NCBI GenBank assembly: GCA_015499995.1
Contig: JADNRV010000419.1
Location: 1 to 37,010, forward strand
Direction: 5' to 3'
DNA length: 37,010 bases
From: Flammula alnicola
Lineage: Eukaryota; Basidiomycota; Agaricomycetes; Agaricales; Strophariaceae
The notes under the pieces are model-generated. The model did no database searches. It had not been told where the DNA came from and was given only the letters and a program-made list of their open reading frames with translations. A program made the translations under genes and the position numbers. Numbering within the stretch: position 1 is the first letter of the stretch; every line of letters starts with the position of its first letter. Of the stretch, positions 20,111-32,019 are shown piece by piece.

Positions 20111-21420
20111 ATTTAAGGTAAGCTAAGCGCTCGCAGAGGCGCGGAGGGTGCAATTGGGCGGTAAGAGGCAAACGAACACGCTGTAGGCAGCCTGGAGACT
20201 CCAGTGAGGTGACACCAAGGGGCGGGATATATGACTTGTCCGTCGTCGAGAAGTCGGACAGCGAGGAGGTGCTGCAGGTGAAAGGACGAGCGCAAAGCTT
20301 GTTCGTTTGTCGAAGTAGATGCAGAGGAGGTTAGCGGCACCGCGGATGATTGAGTGCAGAGGATCGGGATTAACACGACTTGTGGCTTACGTCCTCCCTA
20401 ACCCATGGGTGATGAACGAGATATACCAGTCTCTTGCCAAAAGCCAGATTTTATTATTGAGAAGGATTGATTCTAATTGAATGCTTCTCAACAACAAAAT
20501 AAAGCTTTTAACAAGACACTAGTGTCTCGTTCAAAACTCAGAGGTCCAGAAGGATGCGAGCCACAGGGTGGTGACCGCCCCAAAGTCAGATCCTCCGTTT
20601 GTGCGAGTGGTGGCGATGATGGTGACGATCTCGGGCGTCGAGGAGTTGGACAGTGAGGAAGGTGCTGCAGGTGAAAGAACCGAGTGCGAAGCTTGTTCGT
20701 TTGACGAAGTAGATGCGGAGGAGGTTAGCGGCACCGCAGATGATTGAGCGAGGAGGATCAGGATTAACACGACTTATGGTCGTCGAGGAGTCGGACAGCG
20801 AGGGTGAAAGAACAAGGGCGAAGCTTATTCGTTTGATGAAGTAGACGCAGAGGAGGTTAGCGGCACCGCGGATGATTGGGCGCAGAGGATCGGGATTGAC
20901 ACGACTTGTGGTTCACGTCCTCCCAGACCCCTGAACGAGATATACCAGTCTCTTGTCAAAAGCCAGATCTTATTATTGAGAAGGATTGATTCTAATTGAA
21001 TGCTTCTCGACAACAAGATATAGCTTTGAACAAGACACTAGTGCCTCGTTCAGAGACCTGGAAGAATTCAAACCACAGGTCGCAACTGCCCCAAAGTCTT
21101 AGGGTGGAAGCGGCCGTGGGGACTCGAGTTGAGTAGCGCCAGGGTTGTTGGCTTGTACGAACGATCTCTAGGCTCCTTCGTCGTCATGTGGAGGAGCGTT
21201 ACGGCTGCGCAGAGGGCAGAATTGGGCGGCGAGGATGCTCGCGGGTGCATGGAAGCTCTCGGAGAGTAGACGCCGTCGAAGAGGGTGGTGGTGGTGTGGA
21301 CAAATGAGCGCGGAGCACGTTCGCCATGCGGGCACGATCATGATTAGCACGATAGCGGACGATTGAGCGCGGAGGTTCGGGATTAATATGACTTGTGGCT
21401 CACGTCCTCCCAAACCAGAC
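20110..21420. repeat. Degenerate subtelomeric tandem repeat
   Basis: A block containing GAGGAGGTTAGCGGCACCGC and GGATCGGGATTAACACGACTT-like words recurs near 20243-20386, 20636-20779 and 20780-20911, with a remnant near 21335-21400. A second block (GAGATATACCAGTCTCTTGY, then AAGGATTGATTCTAATTGAA, then AACAAGACACTAGTGYCTCG) occurs at about 20420-20535 and 20937-21050. Together they give a variable period of roughly 130-530 bp. The minus-strand ORFs here share an SSAVPLTSSAST string only because they are copies of the repeat. It lies just below the truncated helicase copy. Confidence 0.75.
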
Positions 21421-21577
21421 GACGTTGGTCCGGTCTCGCCATTGGTAAGGCAGAAAGTGCGATGTATTCGTAAATATTAAACAACTACATATATCTGGGG
21501 ATCATCGCGCGTCACCATTTGAGACTGGTGATGGCACCCGGCCCCCCATCTGACGAACGTCTGTCCCACGGCTGATC

Positions 21578-22868
21578 CTATTGGCCGGTGCTGAGTATAT
21601 ACAGGAGCCTGAGGGTTATATGGCCTGCGTAACGTACCAAAAAAACGAAATCTTCGCTAAATTTCTTGATGAGGGAGCTAATCGAGGGAAATTCGGGGAA
21701 CACAATGATCTTGCGATCCTGGGTTGCAGTCTCGCCCTCGCGGAGCTGGGTGTTAGGCGGGTAATGGACGGTTACATCGGCAAATGTCGGAAGAGGGAGG
21801 TCATCATGCGTTAGCTCAACGAGAGGGACGTCGTCGGCTGCATTTAATGGATTGTCGAAGGACTCGCGATAGAGGAGAATGATGTCCTGAACGGCCTGCT
21901 CGCTGGCTAGCGACCTCAACATCTCCTCCGAGAGTTTGAATAATTCTAATTAAAAAAAAGAGTCAGGCGGTCGTCGACTTAAAAGAATAAAGGAGGATGA
22001 CTTACGGGGAGCAGGGGTTTTCTTCGTCTGCTTCTTCTTCTTGCTGACTTGCGCTCCCAGTCCTTCCATCAGGCGCTCCAACTCCAACTCCATCTTCTCG
22101 ATCTTCTCGAGGTTCTCTGGTGTGTTCAGGAGCTCGGCGGCATTGCTGCATTTGGCCACGGCGCGAATGACGGTGGTGATTTTAGCCCTGGTCAACGTCT
22201 CGTCGTCGAGATCTGGTAGATACAAAATAATAAGCATCATGTGGCAGGAAGTAGTAAGAAATCGATTTACCGTTGAACGCCTCAAGAGCTTCCTGCTCGT
22301 AGATAGCGAAGCGCTTCTTGGAGCGATCGAGACGCTGGGTCAAGTTGCTCCAAGTCCGCTGGGCAAGGGCCTGGGTAGGAGCACGGAAGCGTTCGGGTAG
22401 GCATCCCATTGCATCTAGACACTCGTCGCCGAAGAGCTCGACAGCGATAGCGTCCAAGCAAACTGGCAGCCAGATAGCGCCCATAGGCCACGAAGAGGCA
22501 TCCTCCGTTTGCTCGAGGGGATGGCAGTCGTTGGCGGCGATGACGGCGATGATCTTATCGTGGATCCCAGCAGATCGCCAGATGGCATTGATCCAATCTC
22601 GCCATTTCTCGCGACCAGGAAGGGCTGTGCCTCGCCTTTGCGAAACGAAAGCGATCTTCTCGTCTTCCGTGGGCTTAGCGCGGTATTGGTCGAAATAGGA
22701 TGCGATGTCGCTGGCGTCCTCGGGCGTCCATCCCTTCGGAAGTAGCTTAGGGTCCTCAGGAAACAGGCCGTGCTTGACACCCGTAGCAGCCTGCCAGACG
22801 GGATAATCCCATGGGATGCCGAGGGTGTGGAGTTCGATGATAGCGCTCGCGATGGTATGGGTGGGCAT
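21578..22868 (-). CDS. Internally deleted SNF2-type helicase copy, frame intact (390 aa)
   Basis: Three exons on the minus strand (22868-22271, 22212-22006, 21945-21578) join with introns of 58 and 60 nt and give 390 residues. Exons 1 and 2 are near-identical to those of the helicase at 33790 (a 12-base loss in exon 1). In exon 3, after AADDVPLV, the copy jumps about 1.7 kb ahead to LPTFADVTVHYPP, so Walker A, the DEAH box and motif III are gone. A second deletion fuses FPSISSL to IKKF, and the end (RYAGHITLRLLYILSTGQ) is unrelated. Both deletions keep the frame. It cannot be an ATPase. It is either a pseudogene whose frame survived by chance or a source of an N-terminal-domain protein that could compete with the full helicase. 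It is transcribed from the same type of leader (22869-23646). Confidence 0.75.
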
Positions 22869-23772
22869 TCGAACAACGGGATTTCTGAGAGACGGGGATG
22901 AGCGTTCGATGTAACATTCAAGATATGTAAATAGGACTACTTACCAGCAACAGAGCAATGCACGGTAGGAACGGATAAATAAATCACGGTCGAATCGGAG
23001 AATCTGTAAGGAAAATATCGTTAGCAGGTGTAATCGGACGGAGACAATAGAAAGAAAAACTTACGAAGAGGCGAATGGGGCGCGACGCGCGTCAGGAGAC
23101 GATGATAACAGGGGATGGGGATGTGAATTTGAAGGCGAGAGCGTCAGGAGGCTGGCGACCGCATGGAACGTTTGTCCCGAGACTCCGGGGGCACGCATAC
23201 TAGCTAACAGTCGGGTTCAGACGGAGACAGGGGAAGGGAGAGAAAGGAGCAAGGACATACCGTCGATCGCAAATATCGCGCGGAAATCAGTCTACGGAGC
23301 GCGACGACAGATTTGGCAGATTGAGTCGCGAGAGCTATACTCCGGCGACCCGTTTTCTTCTACGGATAAACAGAGGATAGACCAGTCTGGTTTAGCCACG
23401 GAGAGGGGACGGAGAATAGGGAAAGCACATACCGGTTGCATGAAATATCATATTGGCGCGATCCGATCGCGAGCCCAAACGGATGAGATATGTTGGATCT
23501 TGAGGTATGAGTCGCAAGAGATCTACTCCGGCGACCCGTTGTCTTCTTTTGACAACGCAGAGGATCAACCAGTGCGTTGTCGGCGTCGTTGAACCCGCCT
23601 CCATGGTGGAGGCGGGTTGAGCGTTAGAAATGAAACGTTGCGTGGTTGTGTGATGCTATTTGTTTACATCAGAGGCTTTCGCTCTGCCGCCGCGCCGTGC
23701 AAGTATTTATTTACATCAGAGGCTTTCGCTCTGCCGTCGCGCCGGTTATTTGTTTGCATCAGAAGCTGATGG
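22869..23772 (-). promoter_or_regulatory. Leader and promoter region of the deleted helicase copy
   Basis: This minus-strand region matches, nearly base for base, the leader of the telomeric helicase (32893-33789): the same GTAAG donors (for example at 22944 and 23064), the same 27-base hairpin at 23592-23618, the same short upstream ORF starting inside it (Met at 23604), and the same direct repeats with a TGYAAAYAAATA motif at 23646-23772. Homology ends abruptly at about 23772. Confidence 0.8.
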
Positions 23773-23799
23773 CTGGGCGCCTAAAACGTTGGAACTTAT

Positions 23800-23905
23800 G
23801 TCTCTCGCATTGGTTTGTGTTCAACGACACCGACAGCACTGGTCTATCCTCTGCATTGTCAACGGGTCGGCGGAGTATATCTCTTACCACCCAATTCACC
23901 AAATC
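23800..23905 (+). repeat. Degraded fourth leader copy, head-to-head with the deleted helicase
   Basis: The plus strand contains CTGGTCTATCCTCTGCATTG, CAACGGGTCGGCGGAGTATA and TCTCTT in the same order as the leader at 33090-33150 and 33280-33330, with deletions. It faces away from the minus-strand leader at 22869-23772, repeating the divergent layout at 32.0-33.6 kb. No gene follows it in this direction. Confidence 0.6.
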
Positions 23906-24584
23906 GCTCGCCGTGCCCTATATAAAATTTCTTATTCGTCCATTATTGAAAGTTGCAATCCCACTGTCTCGTTCTTTCAGTCTGTCGATTAGCATGTAAA
24001 TTAGCATCTATTTCTCCGCCCGTCACGGTTTCGTATAAGAGCTCAATGTTCCCTCCTCATTATCCATGTTACAATGTCCAAAGTATTCTGGTTGAGTTGA
24101 ATCGTGATATTCATATTTTAAGGCAAATGAAAATGCATTCATGTGTCGCTTACCCGCTGTAACATTCATTCAGGGCTTTCTATTGCTTCGTACAAGGATC
24201 TCACCAACGATATTCAACAATCTCACTTGAACCGTGTGCAGCTCTACTGCCCGGTTCAATTTACTTAGGTTCTCCCGACCTGCACTTTGGGCATGGGGAT
24301 CGTCGCGCGTCACCAGAGAGATTCACGCTCACGTTGACTTATGGTCTGAACTTATGGCAAATACTATAATTCGGATCGCTATATATTACAAAAGATAAAT
24401 AAAAAAAAAGCCGCGGACGCCGCAAGCCAAAGAGCATGACACAAGAACGACGAATAATAAAACACATATGTCATGATTTGGGCCTGCTGCAAGAATTCAG
24501 TAAGTTGAATTTGAAGAACAATCGAGTGCGAACTTACAGATCACGCAAGAATGGAGTGCGTAGGGACGGAACGCAGCATACAAG
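23906..24584. other. Intergenic region downstream of the 935-aa gene
   Basis: It contains a TATATAAA word near 23920 and a GGGGATCGTCGCGCGTCACC element at 24295-24314. On the minus strand it probably holds the 3' untranslated region of the 935-aa gene, with a possible extra intron there (GTAAGT donor near 24539, TTGCAG acceptor near 24490). No other gene was seen. Confidence 0.45.
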
Positions 24585-27503
24585 CTATCGACGATCAGCA
24601 TTCTACAAGAAATGGCAAGGTAAATTGCGTCACGCAACAGTCAATCGAATGAGCACTTACGAAGCGACTTTTCTGACGCCGAACCCAATCCTCTACATAC
24701 CCTGCCTGGTAATGGTCGACACCCACCTCGATCCTCTTCGTTATCAGGTTGGCTTTCCGTAGGGCAGACCTCCACGCGCTCGCAGACAGAAGTTGGAAAG
24801 GCTGCGTACGGTTACGCGTGAGGCGCTTCTGATAGAACTCCTCCGCCAACGGCGTCCACTCCATTCGCAAGAAACAGCCCGTGGCACGCCACGTGCTATC
24901 CTGAGGCCACCACGAAAGCTGGGCGCGCGTTCCGTCGACGAAACTCTCCTCCATACCCTTCGGAACAGAAGCGGTCTGGACGAAGTAGACGCCGCAGATG
25001 ATGTCCTTGTCATTTTCGGTCAGCTGGTCGTCCACGAGCGTGAAACGATTGAACCGGCCAATGACATTACCGTGCGACGACGGCCCATCCAGAACAGTGG
25101 ATGCCTCCAGGACGTCGCGAGCGATCCGGGCAATGATACCGCCATGTAGAAGTGCCGCGCGACCCTTGGGACCCCTGAGAAGGTTTTCCCGAACCCGCAA
25201 ATACTGCAGGTAGTCTTCCTGAGTCGGGGCGTACGTTTCTGGTCGACATCCAAGGCCAATCGAGGGCCGGGGATTGGGATAGAGGGGTGGAGGGGCTTCC
25301 ACAGCAGCGACGGTGTTGAAAGGAACTCCACGTCGAACAAGTTCCCGCGCAATGACGTCCACGGTTTGCCATTTCTCGCGGAAAATGAGCAAGACGGTGG
25401 ATGGATCCGACGTCGCGATCATCCAAGGCTGCGTGTCCACCCAACCTCGCTTGTGGACGAGGTAGAGCACTGGAGTGCCCGTCGTTACAATATCGATGTC
25501 CAAGGTCTCGCTTTTAAGAGACACGGGTGACGGGTGCTGCGGCGTGTGGTCGAAAGCAGCAGGAAGATGTTCGAATGTCCAACTCGTGTTCAAGAGCATG
25601 TGGACGAGGTTGAGGACTCCATCCTCGACCCCGGGTGCTATTACAACCTGCGAGAGCGACAGGGCCGTCAGCGCCTTTTTGAACGAGATGCGCTCTTTCC
25701 GATCCTTGGAAAGCTTGATGTTCCAATTATGGGGCGAATACAGGTCGAAACCGAAACGATCCCGCAGGAAAGTGACGGAGTCGACGGTCTCAACGTGGGA
25801 TGCGTTGAGACGATTCTCTTCCGAGGTGTCCTCTGCCACCGCATTCGGCCCCAAAACTGGTTGTCGCAGGTCTTCGACAATGGCGGTATCAAGGGAAGCT
25901 GCGTGTCGGTCGTTAGGAACCTGAAGACGAGGCTTCACTGGGAGGATATAAGAGTCGTCATCAGATTCATCTTCGCTATCGAGGGGTTCTGCGGACTGGG
26001 GGTTCTCCTCCGAAAACTTAGGAAGCTGCGGGCACAGGTCCCACTCGTTCCGATGGGATGTGAACCGGCGTTGGTTGCGCGTGAAATTCGACCACTCGCA
26101 TTCGACTTCCTTCGAGTTCACCTTCTCCCGGATATACGAGCCGCTATTCCCAATCTGCGTCCACACGTAGACCGTAGATGTTTTGCTGTAAAGGTGCTTC
26201 TTCGCATTCTCCTCTCGACTTAGTCGTCGCTGCCGCTCTGGCGCAGTCTCGGTGAGGAGACGAGCAGCCCGAGCCTGCTCTGCTTTCGCGAAGAACTTCT
26301 CCAGCTCTATCAACGCCTCGGATGTAGACGTAGACGGCGCAAAAGGTGAGGCCGAGGGGGCGATTGGCACGGAGGTGGAGGTGGAGGGCGTGGATGACGA
26401 CGGCGCATTCTGCTCCGGCTGTGAAGGAGAGAAAGGAGGATCGTAGGGGTCGTCGACTGCCATGTAATCGTCAACGTCGCCTGAAGCGAAGTCATCGCGT
26501 CTGCCTTTCCCAGTGCGACTAATCTTGGGATCGTAATGGTAACTCGGTAAGACGAGGTTATTGGATGTTTGCGTCTTGACCTTGGCGGATTCAATGACAT
26601 CTAGGGGAGGGAGAAGATCTAAAATGTGACGATCTTGCGGCATTGTGGTCATGAAATCGTGGCCCCATAAGATCCAGACGGGAACACGCGCCAGAACGAA
26701 GTGGGGCAGCCAGCGCACCCAATGACTTTGGTAAGGATTGACGACGACGCCGACACGGAAGCTTCCGCTAAAATTGGCCACGTACGACGTCCCGAGCAGG
26801 TCAAGCCATGCCCCATGGACCGGGCAAGAGCGTCGAGACATCAGTCTCAGGAAAGCAGCGTCATATGAGCCCGATGGGTCCATGTTCAACGCGAGGCCGA
26901 AGCTGACCACAGTCGCTAAGTCCTTGAAGGCATCGCGCGAACGAATAGCACATCGGAGTGCGATCTCTTTGGTTGCATGACCGTTACGATAGCCATATTC
27001 GTAAGGAGAACTGGGGAGGACGAGGGAGGGAAGGTCCCGAAGACTGAGTAGCTCGCCGCCGATATCGAGCAAAGCGTTCTCGAGGCGAATCCAGCGAATT
27101 GCGATGTTTTCGTCCAAGGCGAATTTACGGTCGGAAGTACAGACGATAGCCTTAGAAAGCGCGTCCCTGGTAAGATTGAGACGCCCGAAGAGGTCTCCAC
27201 TGTTCCTGACGAAGCGGGGTTGGAAGGCCATATAGATTTCGGAGTCAGCGAGAATCGATGGCGTTGAAAAATCTCGGCGGCCGTGGCGGTATGTGGGGAT
27301 CATTTTGGGAACGTAGGAAGCGTTGGGAGAGACGACAAGACCTGACTCAGGATGCCACATTGCCGTTTTATCGAACAGAGTAGGCGGAAGGAGGCCAGCA
27401 CTGGTGCTAGAAGGAAGAAAATATCAGCTGGGGTGTAGAGAGAGTTGCAAAGTACGAACCGCGAAGAGGAGGACGGAGCGGCAGAGCGGGTGGAGGACGA
27501 CAT
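24585..27503 (-). CDS. 935-residue protein of unknown function, three exons
   Basis: Exon 1 (27503-27460) begins MSSSTRSAAPSSSSR and joins through a 53-nt intron (27407-27459) to a 2.7-kb exon (27406-24661). A 58-nt intron (24603-24660) leads to a five-codon last exon ending RFNADRR and TAG at 24585. All junctions are in phase. Regions: a globular N-terminal ~300 residues with NPYQSHWVRWLPHFVLARVP and then VWILWG; a Ser/Thr/Pro-rich linker at about 350-390; a charged helix (KAEQARAARLLTETAPERQR); a Trp-rich segment ending RRFTSHRNEWDLCPQLP; an acidic patch (DSEDESDDD); and a globular C-terminal ~350 residues. No catalytic motif, membrane segment or signal peptide is evident. From memory, mushroom genomes hold repeated hypothetical proteins of this type (NEWDLC signature); I could not check this. 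It lies between the two helicase copies, suggesting a subtelomeric family. Confidence 0.8.
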
Positions 27504-28133
27504 GTCGACGCGTCGAATAGCTATTGGAATGGAAAGTCTTCGTCTTGAGGGTCCAAGGTCTTGAAGAGTGCTACGCGATGAACGCAGTAGCACCAGTAAT
27601 CCGTTGGTGGTGATGTTGGCTAACCCTTCGTCTTGAGGTCCAGAGTCTTGAATAGTGCAATGCGATAAACGCAAGACACCGGGAATCTTGAGTAGTGTGC
27701 TACGCGATAGACGCGGAGCACGCTGGTGGTGGTGGCGGTTGGCGAGTGGTGGTGGCGGTTGGCGAGTGAAGTGCGTTAGAATCAGATCAAAACTTGACCA
27801 TCGAAGGTCACGTGCCTCGGCATGCCTCCGTCCCGTGGGGATCAGTGACGATGCATCATGGCAATGTCCGTGAAAGGTCACGTGCCTCGGTCTGCCTCCG
27901 TCCGTGGGGATCGTCGCGTCCCAGCACGACGACGCGCGTGATATTAATAAAAAATCACGATTGCATTACATAGTGGGGATCGTCGCGCCCCAGTACGATG
28001 ACACGGGTAATAAAATATAGCATCATAGCGCACCCCAGCACTTACAGATTTACAGGAGAATATGTGGGCATTCTATGTCAAGAAAATGTACTCCGACCGT
28101 AATTTACTCTAAGTAGAAATGATAAGAACACCC
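27504..28133 (-). promoter_or_regulatory. Repeat-containing upstream region of the 935-aa gene
   Basis: On the way to the start at 27503 lie three imperfect copies of a GTGCTACGCGAT-like word beside TCTTGAAKAGTG (near 27565, 27650 and 27700), a duplicated GTGGTGGTGGCGGTTGGCGA at 27727-27768, two copies of GGTCACGTGCCTCGG (27807 and 27877; the CACGTG core is an E-box) and three GTGGGGATC boundary elements (27836, 27903 and 27973). CACGTG sites close to a gene start could bind bHLH or bZIP factors; this is inference. No core promoter was defined. Confidence 0.4.
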
Positions 28134-31100
28134 TTAGGGTGCCGCCGTGTAAATCTCGTTGTAAATGTTGAGGTTCTGTAGAAAATAGAAAAGCTCAGAG
28201 GTGAAATAGACATTTAGAATTATATTTACGCACTGTAAGCCTGGCCGCATACGCACAATCCAATCGACGCACGGCGTTCCTACCCATCAGCTCCAACTCT
28301 CGCGTTTCTTCACAGTGTTCGAGCGCGTCGCCGATGTCGTTGGGTGCGGCGTCAAATTTGAGCATCGCAGTTTCACTGACCACCAAATGCCGGATGAGAT
28401 CGAAGGCAGCACGGCTCCGCGCAATGGAATAAACGTCGAGTCCCAAATCCCTCTGTGTACGCCGACGTTAAAGTTAAGTCGCACATTCAGATTGAATATA
28501 CAAAAAATGACTTACGATCCTACTCGCGATTTTCCTAATGATCAGTACTCCAAGAGAGGTGTTCAGGGATCTGCGTGTGGAAAGGTACTCCCAATCGAAC
28601 CACTCGAGCTCCGCTTCGTGAAAATCCAATACCGCCTCGCGCTCGTGAGGAGTCATGATAACGTAGGGCAAGACATTATCCGAGTCGGGACTCCCTCGTG
28701 GAAGGTTTGCAGCGGCTGCGGGTATAATCCCATTACTTCGCTCCTCTTCAGTCAGCAGGAGAAAGCGAGGGACAGAGAGCTGTCAGAAGTATGGACATGA
28801 CGGATTTAGGATTACGGCGAAATTTGCGATGTACTTATATGATAGATCGCGTTCAGATCTGGGCATGGAGCCGGCAGTAATGAGCATCGGGTTATATTGA
28901 CACTACAAATACGATTGTTGTACGGAATAAGGAACTAAACAGCATTTGTCTATACGACCGGATACTCGCACCATCTAATCAAAACGCGCGGGGCGGGTTC
29001 CAATCTATCAGATTCTGGGTACCTGTCGAACGAATAGTCCGGCTTCGTCCACCAGACGCGATCCGATTGGACATTTGGGATCCATTTCAAGTAATTGAAG
29101 CGTTTTCGAACGGCCTTGCGCATCTCTTCGATGGTTGCGTCGTCGGCGTCGGAAATCAGAACACCCCAGGCCAAGTAGTATTGCATAGAGGGGAAGTTCT
29201 GAGGTTTACCGGTTAGCTGTGTCCCCTTCTCAGGCCAAAATTTGTTGAACGCTGCATCCCAATCCTTTTGCGACGCTTTTTTAAACTGGCAGTCGCTGAA
29301 GTAGTCGCGCAATCGGAGGTTCTGATAGGTGGCGTCGTTAACGTGATCGCGCTGGTCTTTGCTCAGCATGCAGTACGAGGATTGCGAGGCATCTCTGCGG
29401 TTGGGAACCTTCGCTGTGATATCCACGAGAAACTGGCGCCACAGCGCCGTAAGTTTCGTGTCGATATCGAGCTCTTCCTCTTCCACCTCTGGCTGTTCAT
29501 ACTCTAAGTCGGACCCTTCATCGCGCATCGAGGTTGAAGTTCATATCCACGCTCGCCCAGATTGAAGATCTTCGGCGCTTCTTCCTCGTCCAGGAGTCTC
29601 CTAGCGGTCCGACGGGTCTTGTTCGCTACGCGAAGAGGATTGGATGGGACGACGAGTTGGCCTTTAAAGAATTCGGTATCGACTTCATCCCTGTCAATGC
29701 CAAAGATATAGCGGAATGTCTGATTGGTGATCATCGGCGCATCCGCCTCCGCAAAGCGAGGAACGACGATCTCATGTCCGATGCGTATCTTGCGAAGAAA
29801 AACAATGCCGTAGGGGTTGAAGGGCAAGGTTTCCGGACGATTATTGCGACGCGAGGGTGGATGAATAGGAATTGGAACATCTTCATCATCTGAGAGATCG
29901 GAATGCACAGACATGTTTTCTTCTTCGTAGTCGTCGGGATCAATATTCATGTCCTCGTCGTCGTCCTCATCGTCGTGGGACTGTCGGATTCGAGCACGCG
30001 TGCTAGCAGGGTAAGCTAATGTCTGTTCGTCTGCGTCAACTCGATTAACAAGGGGGAGGATTTTGCCCATCAAATCGCGAGAGGATGGCCCGTTATCCGG
30101 CGCGGAATGAAGACCGTTCAAAAACCATGGAGCGGCAGCCGTTAGGAGAATAGCGTTGTCGGTGGCGCGGAGGCGAGCGGTCCCAAGGGCTTGCCTAGCT
30201 AGAACATGCTTGAAGGCAAGTATGCGGTACGCTCTCAAACTCCTTACAACAGGAGATAAAGTATTAGTTAAAGTTGACGTAAAAAGAAATAAAACTTACC
30301 ACCAAACGACGGGTTCAAAGGATACCAGGCCGTTACGGAAAGTATTGACATTGATATCGAGAAGGACGAAGGAAGCGTGGACGATGGGAACACGGACTTC
30401 GATACGGGCAAGTGCATAGTTCTTATCCGAGGCTTCTCGATAGAGCTCGTAGAGGTCGTGGCAGTAGTTGTCGGCTTTCTTTTTCAGGATATCTTGGCCC
30501 TTCAAGAATTTGCCGAAGTGCGTGCCATCCTGGCGGTATGTGATCGATTTATCGGTAGTATACATCTGGAAATAGTTGACGTCGTAGGGACCCTGCGCTC
30601 GAACACCGGGGCTGATTCGGCAACCAGAGACGGCCGTGAGGTGGGAAGTCATATCGCGTATGTATTTCGAGCTTCCAGGTCGCGTAATTCGATTGGCATG
30701 TCTCGTAGAAATCTTGACGACGCTCTTCACAATATGAAAATGGGAGTCGGTACGCCAGGCGAGACTTTGCATATCCTGCGATGCGATTTCTACCCCAACG
30801 TCAATCCACCAGTCGCCAGTTAACAGTGCCTCCTGGACAAATTTATGATCCTGAAGAAACTCCTCGAAAGCAGTCGTAGCCGCGGCTCGGACGGGAGTAT
30901 GGACGTTAGATGTCTTGACACCGCGAATTTGATGCAAAAAAACAAGTCCAGCGCCCCAAGGGATATCATTTTCTGAAAGCGCGCGGCGAATTTCGTCCCC
31001 AAGACGCTTGACGTGCCATTTGGGCATGGTCTTTGTTTGGAAGGAAAGGGTGCCGTTCTTCCCTCGGGCCCGAAACATCTCTGCAGTGTAGGTCGGAGGC

Positions 31101-31706
31101 CATTCAGCGGCTCCACTTTCCAAGAGAACTTCGACAGCCGGACGGAGTCCTTTCTCGTAAAATACGGCGAGTTCATGTTGGCTCAGGAAAGGGGATTTGC
31201 GCTCTTTGTCGTAAAGGCCGGGGAGCAGCGCGCGGATCATGTTATGCGTCCCCCACTTCGCGACACAAAGGTTGGGGATTCGATGGACGGGGACGGTGTA
31301 GTCGCCCTATTGAAGCCATAGTAAATAGAAATGAAAACGGATAATGAATACGAATACGTACCGTTGGATCCTCGAAGGAATATTTGATATGTATATTCCG
31401 CTTTAGAGTGTCTTCGAACTTGGAGACAGGGTACACCATGAGGGGTGTGTCAACACATATGTCGGCGTGGATTCCGAGGATACTATCATAGTCCCGCAGA
31501 GCCTGGACTCTGTGATTATCTCGGAGAGTGTCCTTAATAGCGTCGACTTGATGTTGAGTGCCTCCATGTACACCGGTGAGGACGAATCTGGCAAAGTCGT
31601 CCATGGCGCCGACGTCGAGTAACCGCTTAGCGCGAAACACAAACTCGTCTAGTGTAAGCGATCTGACTTGGGGCTCGTCGTCGCTCGACATGTTGTAATC
31701 CGACAT
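28134..31706 (-). CDS. About 1037-residue protein of unknown function, seven exons
   Basis: Exons on the minus strand: 31706-31362, 31306-30300, 30242-29551, 29503-28959, 28779-28516, 28452-28234 and 28175-28134. The sum is 3114 nt and stays in frame from MSDYNMSSDDE to NIYNEIYTAAP. Most introns (55, 57, 63 and 58 nt) have good GTRNGT donors. The third acceptor is AAG (a GAG three bases later also fits). The 47-nt intron at 29504-29550 has a weak GTGGAT donor, and the 179-nt one at 28780-28958 may hide a small exon, so those two junctions are tentative. Visible features: a conserved-looking core (HLTAVSGCRISPGVRAQGPY, then VNYFQMYTTDKSITYR), a strongly acidic stretch in exon 3 (DDEDDDEDMNIDPDDYEEEN) and a second acidic patch in exon 4. 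No enzymatic motif was seen. Its upstream DNA is a copy of the helicase leader, implying co-regulation. Either a real gene or a very young pseudogene. Confidence 0.75.
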
Positions 31707-32019
31707 GATAAAACAGATAGTAGGGTTAGGGATTGCCGATTGACCTCTTGTGCGAAACGTTTATAAACCCCAGGGGCCGTAAAAACTGGTGCCAATTTGT
31801 CTGATAATCGACAATTACTACAATTTATGAGATACGAATAATCGCTAAGCTTTGATTTTAGAGGTGCAATGATCGATATCGCGGCATGAGGATCGGGGTG
31901 GATGATCAATGAAATGCTTAGGGTGAAAATGGGTGGACGGAGAGGTGTATCTGTACCTAAGTCGGAAAGTCGGATGTCAAAATGGGCAATCACATGAATA
32001 CAATTGAAAGAAAGACTTA
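31707..32019 (-). promoter_or_regulatory. Proximal 5' region of the 1037-aa gene
   Basis: It links the shared leader to the start codon at 31706. It begins with a GTAAG donor (near 32018) at the point where homology to the helicase leader stops, so leader exons probably splice into new sequence here; a possible acceptor (CTTAG) lies near 31959. Eleven bases matching telomere repeat phase (TAGGGTTAGGG) occur at 31721-31731, too short to call an interstitial telomere. Confidence 0.45.

Noticed and set aside
20113..21016. Family of short proteins sharing an SSAVPLTSSAST string
   Set aside because: They are translations of one degenerate tandem repeat, with differing ends and no conserved start.
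21578..21680. Deleted helicase copy breaking at the same point as the telomere fusion
   Set aside because: Both have a TTTTTGGT word near the end, but the short match can be aligned in more than one place (for example to TGTTGGTACC near 36884), so a shared breakpoint is not supported.
25534..26223. 229-codon plus-strand ORF
   Set aside because: It is the antisense shadow of the 935-aa gene, whose phase-consistent introns and length are far better support.
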